Source: Acidobacteriota bacterium
GTDB taxonomy: Bacteria; Acidobacteriota; UBA6911; RPQK01; JAJDTT01
Length of the DNA stretch: 64,000 nt
NCBI GenBank assembly: GCA_022827025.1
Contig: JAJDTT010000278.1
Coordinates: 1-64,000 of the forward strand
Reading direction: 5' to 3'
The notes beneath the pieces are model-generated. The model did no database searches. It worked only from the letters and a program-made list of their open reading frames with translations, and had not been told where the DNA came from. How positions within the stretch are numbered: position 1 is the first letter of the stretch; each line of letters opens with the position of its first letter. Shown in pieces: positions 35,055-43,948 of the stretch. The position numbers and the translations under genes are program-made.

Positions 35055-36500
35055 CTACAACAGGTTCGCCTTTTTTCTGGCGAGCGACCCGGGGATTCTC
35101 ATCTGATCCCGGTACTTGGCGACGGTGCGGCGGGTGATACGGATCCCATCCCGGTTCAACAGGTTGGTGAGTTTCTGATCGGACAGGGGCTTCTTGGGGT
35201 CCTCGCGCCGGATCAGGTTTTTGAGCCGGTCCTTCACCTGCATGGTGGAGACGTTCTCTCCATTGGCGTGCCCCACCCCCACCGAGAAAAATCGGCGCAA
35301 CTGCATCACTCCCTGCGGGGTGTGAGCATACTTGTTGGCGACGACGCGGCTGATGGTGGACGGATGAACCCCCAGTTCATCGGCCACATCCTTGATCAGC
35401 AACGGCTTCAACTTCCGGATGCCCGATTCCATGAAATCGTGCTGGTGCCGGATGATGACGCGACAAACGCGAAAGATGGTCTCTTCCCGCTGATCCACCC
35501 CTCGCAGCAACTCGATGGCGGACCGGAATCGCTCGCGGATGAAGCTCTTGGTCTCCTTGGAGACGCCGTTCTTGCGAAGCAGCTTCCGGTAGGCAAGGTT
35601 GATTCTCAGCTTGGGCAGGCCATCGTCATTGAGGCTGACCTGGTACTCGCCTTCGACCTTTCGAATGTGCACGTCCGGCCGGACGTAAACCGGCTGGGAA
35701 GAGGCGTATTTCTGTCCCGGCCACGGCGAAAAGCCTCGAATCAACTCGAGGGCGCCGGACAGATCCTTCGGATCGCATGCCAGGCGATTCAAAATGGTGG
35801 AGTATTTTCTGCCTTCGATCAACGGCAGGCAGTCCCGAATCAGTGCGCCGACCAGAGAGTCCTCCAGACCCGCGGCCCTCGCCTGCAGCAAGAGGCATTC
35901 GCGCAGGTCCCGGCACGCGACGCCCACCGGGTCGAGGGCCTGAACCGCCGCCAGAGCGGCGTCGACGCTTTCGGAAGGAACCTGCAACTGCTGGCGGACC
36001 TCCTCCGGGGGCAGGGTCAGGTAGCCGTCCTCGTCCAGATTTCCCACGATGAAATAGGCGATCTCCCGCAGGTCCGAATCGATCCCGCTCAGGTTCAACT
36101 GCCAGTTCAGGTAATCCCACAAGGAGTTGGCGGAGGAGAGAAACTGCTCGAATGTAGCCTTCTGTTCCACCGGTTCGAATTCCTGGCGCTCGTAACTCGA
36201 TCCCAGGTAGTCTCCGAAGAAGTATTCGTAGTCCAGGTCCTCCAGATGGCTACCTTCCTCCGGCGGATCCGCGTCCTGCTCCGATTCCCGGGACGACTCC
36301 GAAACTTCCGGTCCGGTTTCGAAATGATCCGAGACCTCGTCCAGCAAGGGGTTCTCCTCCAGCTCCTGCTGGAGGATCTCCGAGAGTTCCAACTGGTTGA
36401 CGGAGAGGAGCTCGATCTTCTGGAGGAGCGAGGGGGTGATGGTCAGCCGTTGCGACAGGCCGAGCACCAGGGAGGGTTTCAATTGAGCGCGTCGACTCAT
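35055..36500 (-). CDS. rpoN: RNA polymerase sigma-54 factor
   Basis: 481 residues. Region I (LSQRLTITPSLLQKIELLSVNQLELSEILQQELEENPLL) is glutamine- and leucine-rich and contacts activators. An acidic region II (residues about 60-110) follows, then the core-binding domain and a helix-turn-helix (VADELGVHPSTISRVVANKYA). The RpoN box appears as TRRTVAKYRDQM near the C-terminus. It directs transcription from -24/-12 promoters with AAA activators, none of which is encoded here. The hpf/raiA gene often found downstream of rpoN is missing; hprK follows instead. Confidence 0.97.
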   Translation of the reverse strand: MSRRAQLKPSLVLGLSQRLTITPSLLQKIELLSVNQLELSEILQQELEENPLLDEVSDHFETGPEVSESSRESEQDADPPEEGSHLEDLDYEYFFGDYLGSSYERQEFEPVEQKATFEQFLSSANSLWDYLNWQLNLSGIDSDLREIAYFIVGNLDEDGYLTLPPEEVRQQLQVPSESVDAALAAVQALDPVGVACRDLRECLLLQARAAGLEDSLVGALIRDCLPLIEGRKYSTILNRLACDPKDLSGALELIRGFSPWPGQKYASSQPVYVRPDVHIRKVEGEYQVSLNDDGLPKLRINLAYRKLLRKNGVSKETKSFIRERFRSAIELLRGVDQREETIFRVCRVIIRHQHDFMESGIRKLKPLLIKDVADELGVHPSTISRVVANKYAHTPQGVMQLRRFFSVGVGHANGENVSTMQVKDRLKNLIRREDPKKPLSDQKLTNLLNRDGIRITRRTVAKYRDQMRIPGSLARKKANLL

Positions 36501-36705
36501 GTCACTCCGGAGTTGCTCCGGTTCAGGGTCCCGTGGTGGCCCGAAGCAAAAGTCGGCGCGTCACTTGGCCGGGCCGGCATTCCGGTGGAGTTCGCTGGCC
36601 CCGTTTCCCTCCGAACGAGCATGCTTCCTGGCGCCGTCTTGTCCGGATGAATCCCGGTAGCGCGGCGGCAAGCTTCAGGCCAGTCCAACCGGCGCCCAAT
36701 GCGGT

Positions 36706-37452
36706 TCAGTATAGCTGGAAGTGGTCTCCCAGGTAAACTTTGCGGACGTCCGGATCGGCGGAGAGCAGGTCCGGGGTGCCGGATCGAAAGATCCTTCCTT
36801 CGGTGATGATGTAGGCCCGATCGGTGATGCGAAGAGTCTCGCGAACGTTGTGATCGGTGATCAGCACGCCTATTCTCCGCGCCTGGAGCCGGGTGACCAT
36901 GCGTTGGATATCCAAGACGGCAATGGGATCGATTCCGGCGAAGGGCTCGTCCAACAGGATGAAGTCGGGCCGGATGACCAGCGCGCGTGCGATCTCCAGA
37001 CGCCGTCTCTCGCCGCCTGAGAGGGTGTAGGCGGGACGGTCCCTCAGGGCCGCGATCCCGAATTCCTCCAACAGCTCGCTGACCAACTGGTCCGATTCCC
37101 CGTGGGGGAGATCCAGGGTCTCGGCGATGGCGTACAGGTTGTCCTCCACCGAAAGCCGGCGAAACACGGAGGGTTCCTGGGAGAGATAGCTGATCCCTCT
37201 TCGCGCCCGAACGTACATGGGAAGGGGAGTAATGTCCTCCCCGTCCAGGAAGACCGCGCCCCGGTCCGGGTCCAGCAGACCCACGATCATGTAGAAGGTG
37301 GTGGTCTTTCCGGCGCCGTTGGGACCCAGCAGGCCCACCACCTCGCCCGATGAGATGGTGAGGCTCACGTCGCCGACCACCTGCCTGCTCCGATACGATT
37401 TGCAGAGGCTCCGCGCCTCGAGAACCTTCTCCAGAACGCCCTCCCCGGTCAT
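36706..37452 (-). CDS. lptB: LPS export ABC transporter ATP-binding protein
   Basis: 248 residues. Walker [20 protein letters not shown]; signature [15 protein letters not shown]; Walker [16 protein letters not shown]; switch His in [10 protein letters not shown]. The [20 protein letters not shown] and RIFRSGTP blocks identify LptB rather than other ABC ATPases. It powers LPS movement from the inner membrane through LptC, LptA and LptD. It is placed between the LptC/A-like fusion and rpoN as in Proteobacteria. The 205-base gap 36501-36705 holds nothing recognised. Confidence 0.96.
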   Translation of the reverse strand: MTGEGVLEKVLEARSLCKSYRSRQVVGDVSLTISSGEVVGLLGPNGAGKTTTFYMIVGLLDPDRGAVFLDGEDITPLPMYVRARRGISYLSQEPSVFRRLSVEDNLYAIAETLDLPHGESDQLVSELLEEFGIAALRDRPAYTLSGGERRRLEIARALVIRPDFILLDEPFAGIDPIAVLDIQRMVTRLQARRIGVLITDHNVRETLRITDRAYIITEGRIFRSGTPDLLSADPDVRKVYLGDHFQLY

Positions 37453-37623
37453 TTGAAACGGAAAACAAGACGGGTTTGGACCGTGTCCGGCGCGGCCCGG
37501 GATCCCTCGTGTTTCGCAAAAGGCTGCGGACGATGGAACTCAGACGCCGGATCCGGACGACAGCCGGTTCCGGCCCCGGCCACACCCGTTGATCGCGGGT
37601 CACGGCGCCGGCAGCGAGGCCGG

Positions 37624-39957
37624 CTAATCGACCACGATCTTGTCGGTTTCCACGAACAGCGTCACTCTGCGTCCGGACGCGCTGCCGCGAAGCGGCTCCA
37701 CCACCTCGGCGAGCTCCCCGGTCAGCTCCACGCGGCCCTCCCGGGGATGATACACCGCCTGCTCTCCCCTGGCCCATCGATCCCCTTGCCGGATCTCGAC
37801 CTCGCCTCCCGCGGCAATGCTCCGAATGGTGCTCGAAGGGGAATCCTCCAGCAAGAAGTCCAAATGGGAGGATTTCACCTGGAAGTCGCCGGACTGCATC
37901 CGCACGCCGCCGCGGTACTCCGCCCTTCCCGAGCTCCTCTGATAGACGAGCTCTGGCGCGCGGATCCGGCACTTGCGGTCCGGCACTCCCCCAGGCTCCC
38001 AAAAGGTGCTGTCCACGTCCTGAACTTCCAACCGTTCACCGGCGGAGTCCAGGCGAATCATCGTTCCCGCAATCAGGTGGGATTCCCGGACGATCCGCGG
38101 ATTGCCGGCATAGGAAAGCGATTTGACACCGGAATCGAACACCAGATGATCCGCCTGGACCAGGACCGGTTCTTTCCCGGGACGACTGAAGAGGGTCCGG
38201 ACTCTCCCGGCCGCCGACAGTTCTCCCCGGTCCGGATCCATCCGGAACCGGTCCGCCCGGGTCCGCGACTCCACCGCACCCGCGCCTTCCGTCATGCCTT
38301 CGGAGTAGTACAGGTGGGCGCCTTCCGGGTCCGTAAAGGAGAACAGGTTCGGTCCGGCGTCATACTCCGCGTTGTTCGCCGTCAGCCTGACGCGCCCGGA
38401 GGGGCCCTCTTCCCGGTAGACCACCTGGCCCTGACCCCGGGCTTCCTGGAGTTGCCGGCCGGAGAATCCAAGTTCGAGCCGCCCGCTTTTCCCGTCCCGC
38501 TTCCTGGTTTCCGAGTTCATGGCCCAACGGACGTTTCCCACCGCCGCAACGCTCAGCACGCCCCCTTCCTTGAAGACTGCCTCCATGCGTTCCGACTCCA
38601 CTGTCCGTTCCCCTTCGGGAACCTGCTGGCGCAGAACCGGGTCTTGCGTGGCCACGAGCCTCTTCAGTGTCCCATCCCGGTAGAACGCGTCCATTCGTCC
38701 TGCTCGAAGACGGGCCGAAGCCCCGTCTCCGGTTCGGGACCAGGCCACGGTGTTCCCGGTAACGGTCGCGTGATCCAGGACTCCGTCAGCGCCAAGATCC
38801 AGAACCAGCAGATCCCCCTGAATGGACTCGCGAGAATCATCGAGCTCTCGAAGCCGCCCGACCAGTGTCGTATTTCCCTTCATCTCCAACCACTTGAGAC
38901 GCTGATTCTCAAGACTCAGGTGAGCTTCCAAGAGGTCGGCCCGCCCTTCTTCCAGACCCAGAGGCCGGGAACGGACAACGACACGCCGGTGTGCCAGAAG
39001 CCGAGTCTCATTCGCACCCGAAGCCCCGGCCAACCCGTCGATGCGATCCGCTTCCAGGTAGGTCTCGGGGTCTTCGTACACCGCGCGTTGTTCAGGAGAA
39101 TCGGGAGCGGCTTTGCCCGAGTAGACGTAGAAGCGCTCGATCCTCCCCTCATCGGAAGCCGCAAACAGATGGATGGACTCACCGGTGAAGGCCCGGTCCG
39201 AATCCAGGGCCAGCCGAACGCCACGCGAGGTGAACATCCGCTCCACGGCCCGGTCTTCGGTCAGAAAGACACGGACGTACCCGGCGGTCAACTCTCCCTG
39301 GGGACCTTGAATGCGGGCCCCGTCCAACAGATCGACCCTGCGATCCTCCGGATCGTACAAAGCCCTCGACGCCTTGACCTGGAGCCGATCGTCGCCTTGC
39401 GCGATGTTCAACTCGAACTCTTCATCCACCCGGAGGTGGTTCCGCCGGATCTCGTAGCTGAGAGACCGGCCGTGACCGGAGATCTTCTCCATGCCGAAGC
39501 GGAATCCCTCCTCGATGGCCACCACATTACGGGCCAGGTCGGCCTTCAGACGATCCGCTTCGATGGTGGTTCCATCCGAAAGCTCGATGCGCACGTTTCC
39601 GGTGAACTCGATCCGGTTATCGACCATCCGGTAGATCGCTTCGTCTCCCGAGATCTCCTCGGCGGCGCTTCCGTCCGGACCGAAGTGAGTCAGTTTCACG
39701 CCGAAAAGACGCAGGATTTTCTTGACTGTCTCGGTGCTGGTCCCGGCCTCCACCTTGTAGTCCGTTCGCCCTTCCTCGTGGTGGGTATGCTCGAATCCGG
39801 TGGTCTGCTGCCGCACCTCGGGAGAGAGGAGGCGTTCCCGCACCAGGGGCGGCCTGGCGTCCCGCCTGGTCAGGAAACTCCAGACCACGGCTCCCATGGC
39901 CGTCACCAGGACCACGATCAGAACCAGCCGGATGAGCTTGAGGGAACGGGGACGCAT
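37624..39957 (-). CDS. LptC/LptA-like fusion protein (LPS transport), very long
   Basis: 777 residues; LptC is normally about 190 and LptA about 185. One N-terminal membrane helix (LIRLVLIVVLVTAMGAVVWSF, residues 8-28) anchors the protein, and the next roughly 180 residues have the LptC-like pattern (KKILRLFGVKLTHFGPDG, DEAIYRMVDNRIEFTGNV). From about residue 110 on, OstA/LptA-type strands repeat many times (ADRLKADLA, LQVKASRALYD, VQADHLVFDSG, VKSSHLDFLLED, EVEIRQGDRWARGEQAVYH). The domain could form a continuous periplasmic slide for LPS. It is placed between recJ and lptB, where lptC and lptA normally sit, and no separate lptA is seen. Confidence 0.75.
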   Translation of the reverse strand: MRPRSLKLIRLVLIVVLVTAMGAVVWSFLTRRDARPPLVRERLLSPEVRQQTTGFEHTHHEEGRTDYKVEAGTSTETVKKILRLFGVKLTHFGPDGSAAEEISGDEAIYRMVDNRIEFTGNVRIELSDGTTIEADRLKADLARNVVAIEEGFRFGMEKISGHGRSLSYEIRRNHLRVDEEFELNIAQGDDRLQVKASRALYDPEDRRVDLLDGARIQGPQGELTAGYVRVFLTEDRAVERMFTSRGVRLALDSDRAFTGESIHLFAASDEGRIERFYVYSGKAAPDSPEQRAVYEDPETYLEADRIDGLAGASGANETRLLAHRRVVVRSRPLGLEEGRADLLEAHLSLENQRLKWLEMKGNTTLVGRLRELDDSRESIQGDLLVLDLGADGVLDHATVTGNTVAWSRTGDGASARLRAGRMDAFYRDGTLKRLVATQDPVLRQQVPEGERTVESERMEAVFKEGGVLSVAAVGNVRWAMNSETRKRDGKSGRLELGFSGRQLQEARGQGQVVYREEGPSGRVRLTANNAEYDAGPNLFSFTDPEGAHLYYSEGMTEGAGAVESRTRADRFRMDPDRGELSAAGRVRTLFSRPGKEPVLVQADHLVFDSGVKSLSYAGNPRIVRESHLIAGTMIRLDSAGERLEVQDVDSTFWEPGGVPDRKCRIRAPELVYQRSSGRAEYRGGVRMQSGDFQVKSSHLDFLLEDSPSSTIRSIAAGGEVEIRQGDRWARGEQAVYHPREGRVELTGELAEVVEPLRGSASGRRVTLFVETDKIVVD

Positions 39958-40162
39958 AGAGAGTCCGGTTTGAAGCAGTCCTTTCGGCCCGTCGATAAGC
40001 GCCGGCGGGCTGCCCGGCTCCGGCCGCGATTCGAGGCCGTCCCCGAGGGGTCATCGAATCGCCCCGCTCAACGAGACGAAAGGCCCGCCGGCCCCTCTCC
40101 CCATTGGACGGAAAACCGAAAAGGATCGTTCACGGGACCGGGACGACGTGTGCCGGAGACTT

Positions 40163-41887
40163 TCAGGAATCGGTCGAGATCGGGTGCGTGCGCAGATCCC
40201 GGACCGTCATGAGCAGACTCTCCACGCCCCGGTACTCGTTCCGGTTCAAGGTGTACGCCACATCGATCTTCGATCCTGCCGATATGGTATCAGCGGCATC
40301 CCCGTTCTTCCACCAGATGGCGTCGACGCCGGTTCCGTTGGCGCCGATACGGACCTTCAGATGCCTGTTCTTCAATACCCATGGACCGCCGGTCACATCC
40401 AACCCGCGGCTGGCGAAGACGGGAACCGGATTCCCTACCCCGAATGGCGCCAGATGCTGAATCTCCCGGTACAGCGACAACGAAAGGTGGCCCGGCCTCA
40501 GATACGAGTCCAATGGGACCAGGGGTGTCAGTTCCTCCGCTGACAGCACGGACCGGGCGTGGGAATCGAGTCGATCCGAGAGGGTCCGGAGGCGGTCCTC
40601 CAGGGAATCGCTTCCCTCCATGGCGCAACCCACCGCCTGAGCATGCCCGCCAAATCGATCCAGGAGGTCGCCGCACGCCTCCAATGCCTCCAGCAGGTGA
40701 AAGCCGGGTATGCTTCTCCCCGAACCCTGGCAGTCGGATTCCCCGACCGAGAACACCAGCGTGGGGCGGAAGAAACGCCGGGCCACCCTCGAGGCGATGA
40801 TCCCGATCACCCCCCGGTGCCAGTCTCTCCCAGCCAGGACGATGAAGGTCTTCCGGAACAGTTCCGGGCGGCTCTCCTCCCACTCGCGGATCTCCGCCAG
40901 GATGGCCTCTTCCTCCCGCCGGCGTTCCCGGTTCTTCGTATTCATGTCCCGGACGATCGCCTGGGCCCGCGACCTGTCCTGGGTATCGAAGAGATCCAGG
41001 ACCTCCGGTCCGCCCCCCATTCGGGTCACCGCATTGATGCGGGGAGCGATCCTGAAGGCCACGTCGTCCAGCTCCACCTGCCCCGAGACTCCGGCGCCGT
41101 CGAGCAGGGCCCGCAGGCCTACGTTGTGCGGTTGGGCCAGACCCTCCAACCCCAGCTTGACCAGGACCCGGTTCTCCCCGGTCAGGGGGACCATGTCGGC
41201 CGCGGTTCCCAAGGCCACGACTTTCAGAAAATGGGGAAGCACCCGCGTGCGCCGGGCTTTTTCGAAGAGTCCCTGCACCAGCTTGAAAACGACGCCTGCC
41301 GCCGACAGGTTCCGGTCCGGGTAGTGGCAGTCCTCACGGTGCGGATTGAGGATGGCTCGCGCCGGAGGAAGTTCCGCGGAAGGCAGATGATGATCGCAGA
41401 TCAGAACGTCGAGGCCCAACTCGCGCGCCCGGCCGCAAGCCTCGAAGGCGCGAATTCCGCAGTCCGAGGTCACCAGCAACCCCACCCCGTCCCGGTGGCA
41501 CCGTTCCACGAACCTGGTTTGAATTCCATATCCGTCCTTGAGCCGCCGGGGGATATGGATGTCGACGCGGCCCCCCAGCATCTCCAGAGCGCGTTTCAGG
41601 ATCAGGCTCGAGGTGATGCCGTCCACGTCGTAGTCTCCGTGGACCATGATCCGCTGCTTCTCCTCCAGGGCCTTCCGGACGAGCGGGACCGCCCGGTCCA
41701 TGTCCTTCATCAGAAAGGGGTCGTGGAGATTCTCAAAGCGGGGATGGAGAAAAAGGTGGGCCTCCTCCGGGTCCCGGATGCCGCGGTTGACCAGCAGGCG
41801 AGCCGTCAGCGACGAAACGTCCAGCTCGGAGGCCAGCGTCCGAACCGCCTCCGCCTCCGGCTCCCGCAGCGTCCACCTGCGCCTCAT
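40163..41887 (-). CDS. recJ: Single-stranded-DNA-specific exonuclease RecJ
   Basis: 574 residues. DHH phosphoesterase motifs: MVHGDYDVDGITSSLI, LLVTSDCGIRAF, LICDHHLPS and a DHHA1-type segment with GSGRSIPGFHLLEAL and FGGHAQAVGCAM. A C-terminal OB-like domain follows (LRPGHLSLSLYREIQHLAPFG). It degrades 5' single-stranded DNA in recombination and mismatch repair. It begins the long minus-strand run; a + strand gene starts 69 bases away, so this is a divergent promoter region. Confidence 0.95.
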   Translation of the reverse strand: MRRRWTLREPEAEAVRTLASELDVSSLTARLLVNRGIRDPEEAHLFLHPRFENLHDPFLMKDMDRAVPLVRKALEEKQRIMVHGDYDVDGITSSLILKRALEMLGGRVDIHIPRRLKDGYGIQTRFVERCHRDGVGLLVTSDCGIRAFEACGRARELGLDVLICDHHLPSAELPPARAILNPHREDCHYPDRNLSAAGVVFKLVQGLFEKARRTRVLPHFLKVVALGTAADMVPLTGENRVLVKLGLEGLAQPHNVGLRALLDGAGVSGQVELDDVAFRIAPRINAVTRMGGGPEVLDLFDTQDRSRAQAIVRDMNTKNRERRREEEAILAEIREWEESRPELFRKTFIVLAGRDWHRGVIGIIASRVARRFFRPTLVFSVGESDCQGSGRSIPGFHLLEALEACGDLLDRFGGHAQAVGCAMEGSDSLEDRLRTLSDRLDSHARSVLSAEELTPLVPLDSYLRPGHLSLSLYREIQHLAPFGVGNPVPVFASRGLDVTGGPWVLKNRHLKVRIGANGTGVDAIWWKNGDAADTISAGSKIDVAYTLNRNEYRGVESLLMTVRDLRTHPISTDS

Positions 41888-41955
41888 GGCCGGATCTTAT
41901 CAGCGTCTGCTGACGCCCACCGGACTGCGTTGCTCCTCGGTCACAGAGTCCCGGT

Positions 41956-43197
41956 ATGCTTTCTCCGAGTGCCTTGACCGGCGGGCGCAGCCCAGTCTCG
42001 GTGCTACGTGGGACTTCCATCACGTACGGTGAGGCAGGACACGAATTGCGGAGTCGACTCCTTCTCCTGGCATTGATCTTCTTCGGCCTTCTGGCCGTCC
42101 TGATTCTTCTCGCGACCGAATTCTGGCTTCGATATTCTTTTCTCGGGGAATCCGAGGAACCTCGCGATCACGCCGAGGAATCCTGGTACCTGCCGGTTCG
42201 TATCAAGGGAGACTACGAGGGCGTCTTCTGGGACATCCCCTTCGTCACCAACGCCTACGGTTTCCGGGACGAACCGCCGTTGGACCCCGTTCCCCCGGAG
42301 GGCGAATTCCGAATCCTCTCGCTGGGAGACTCTATCGGGTTCGGCCTCGGAGTCGCGTCGCAGGACCGGTACGCACAAGTTCTGCAGCGGGAACTCAATC
42401 ATTCGCCGGGAGCCTACCGCTTCCGTGTCGTCAACGCTTCGGGGCAAGGCTACAGCCCCTCCAGCTACGCAGCCTACATCTACCAGGAAGGTCTCAAGCT
42501 GAACCCCGATCTGGTATTGGTGCAAATCGAACTTTGCAACGACGTCACCGACGAGGCTCTGCTCGGCTGGCCGTCCGGGGTCCAAGCGAGCCTGCCGGAA
42601 TCGGTCCGGGGGGGCCGGTACGTGGTGGGTTGGGACGGCCAGCTTCTGGGGACTTGGTCCCGAGGACCTTATTTCTTTGAAAAGACTTATACTTACACGG
42701 TCCTAATTCGCAAATTACTTGAATCTTTGCACCGGATCAGTCCCACCGAGCCGTTCCGCAGTACCCGGGGGCTGACCTACTACGCCATGGGTTACGAGAA
42801 GTTTCTCCTGGACCGGGAACGGATCGACGCCGGTTGGACAAGGCTCTTCGGGGCGTTGGGAGGAATCCGGGATCTTCTTGAGCGAGAGCGGATTCCGTTT
42901 CTACTCCTGTTGATTCCCTCCCGCTTCGTGTTCCGGAAAGAGGCTCCGGAGCATGCGCTCTTTGCCCGGGAACTGATGGATCGAGCCATCGAACAATGCC
43001 GATCCCGGCAGATTCCGTATCTCGATCCATCCCGCGATCTGCGGCAGGCCGGCGGCCCGGAACTCTATTTCGACTTCGCTCATCTCACCGGCGAGGGAAA
43101 CCGTGTCACGGGACGGGCTCTGGCCCGGGAAATCCGGCGGCGATACCTCGGCGCCGGGGGAACGACCCCCGCCGGCGGCCGGCAATCCATCGACTGA
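41956..43197 (+). CDS. Membrane-anchored SGNH/GDSL-type hydrolase
   Basis: 413 residues if ATG 41956 is used; GTG 42001 (398 residues) is equally plausible because neither has a good ribosome site. One membrane helix at about residues 33-55 (LLLLALIFFGLLAVLILLAT) follows the start. Block I is ILSLGDSIGFGLGV with the nucleophile Ser; NASGQGYSP supplies the block II Gly; VQIELCNDV the block III Asn; DFAHLTGEGN the C-terminal Asp-His pair. All catalytic blocks are therefore present. It is a likely periplasmic esterase or acetyl-transfer-related protein acting on a polysaccharide. It is the only + strand gene in this 37 kb segment. Confidence 0.75.
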   Translation: MLSPSALTGGRSPVSVLRGTSITYGEAGHELRSRLLLLALIFFGLLAVLILLATEFWLRYSFLGESEEPRDHAEESWYLPVRIKGDYEGVFWDIPFVTNAYGFRDEPPLDPVPPEGEFRILSLGDSIGFGLGVASQDRYAQVLQRELNHSPGAYRFRVVNASGQGYSPSSYAAYIYQEGLKLNPDLVLVQIELCNDVTDEALLGWPSGVQASLPESVRGGRYVVGWDGQLLGTWSRGPYFFEKTYTYTVLIRKLLESLHRISPTEPFRSTRGLTYYAMGYEKFLLDRERIDAGWTRLFGALGGIRDLLERERIPFLLLLIPSRFVFRKEAPEHALFARELMDRAIEQCRSRQIPYLDPSRDLRQAGGPELYFDFAHLTGEGNRVTGRALAREIRRRYLGAGGTTPAGGRQSID

Positions 43198-43204
43198 ATG
43201 CAGT

Positions 43205-43939
43205 TCAATCGGACCCGGGCCGGTCCAGGTCCCGCGCCGCCTGGCTCAACGCGGTCACCGTTCGAGTCTCCAGGTCCACCGACCAGATGAAGTGGACCTC
43301 CGGACCGGGCTCCCCGGCCGCTACGAGATCGATCCACAGGACGGGCACGTCGTCCTTCACCAGCTTCCACTCCTTGAACGCCTGCCCGGGGATCTTTCCC
43401 TCCGTGAGATCCTTGGCGGCAGCCGACTTTTCCAGGAGCAGCCGGTAGGCCGTCTCGGAGTCTCGAGTCTTCTTCAGAGACTCGACCTGGCGGGGCCCTC
43501 CATTCGGGTCCCCGCCGGAAGAGGCCGTTCCAATCTCCGGAACATTCGAACCCGTCACGATGGGGACCGGCGCCTGAAAGACCACCTTCTGCTCGGCCGG
43601 CTTGGGAGGCGGGGGAGGCAGGCGATAGATGTGGGACCGGGTGACGTCGCGGGAAGCGGCCATCCACATCTCCGACACCTGGAGGACCAGTTCATGTCGG
43701 ACCGCGGGGAACATGAGGAGATAGATGGTGCTGCCCATCACCCCCGTGAAGAACGCCAGATAGAGAACCTTGCCGAGGAAGGACGGGCCCGAAGGACCCG
43801 AAGGATCGGTCCTGTCCCGCCGAACCGCCACCCGGAGTCTCCGGGCCTGCTCCTGCAGCTCTTCGACCGGGACCTGACTTTCGGATTCCGGAATTTCCTC
43901 GGGCGAGTCGTTCTCAGGGGATTCAGATTCTTCTTTCAC
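43205..43939 (-). CDS. Conserved-looking membrane protein of unknown function
   Basis: 244 residues. An acidic, Glu/Ser-rich N-terminus (residues 1-45), one membrane helix (FLGKVLYLAFFTGVMGSTIYLLMF, about 53-76), a Pro-rich linker (YRLPPPPPKPAEQK) and a C-terminal domain with VLWIDLVAAGEPGPEVHFIWSVDLETRTV. I do not recognise the family. The topology suggests the C-terminal part is periplasmic. It is 9 bases after the prfB stop, so co-transcription with prfB and lnt is likely. It ends 7 bases from the SGNH gene, which converges on it. Confidence 0.6.
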   Translation of the reverse strand: MKEESESPENDSPEEIPESESQVPVEELQEQARRLRVAVRRDRTDPSGPSGPSFLGKVLYLAFFTGVMGSTIYLLMFPAVRHELVLQVSEMWMAASRDVTRSHIYRLPPPPPKPAEQKVVFQAPVPIVTGSNVPEIGTASSGGDPNGGPRQVESLKKTRDSETAYRLLLEKSAAAKDLTEGKIPGQAFKEWKLVKDDVPVLWIDLVAAGEPGPEVHFIWSVDLETRTVTALSQAARDLDRPGSD

Positions 43940-43948
43940 CTATGATCC

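Noticed and set aside
37453-40212. A 919-codon + strand open frame opposite the LptC/LptA-like fusion
   Set aside because: Composition is Arg/Pro/His-rich with no domain, and the minus-strand frame has a signal anchor and repeated beta motifs.
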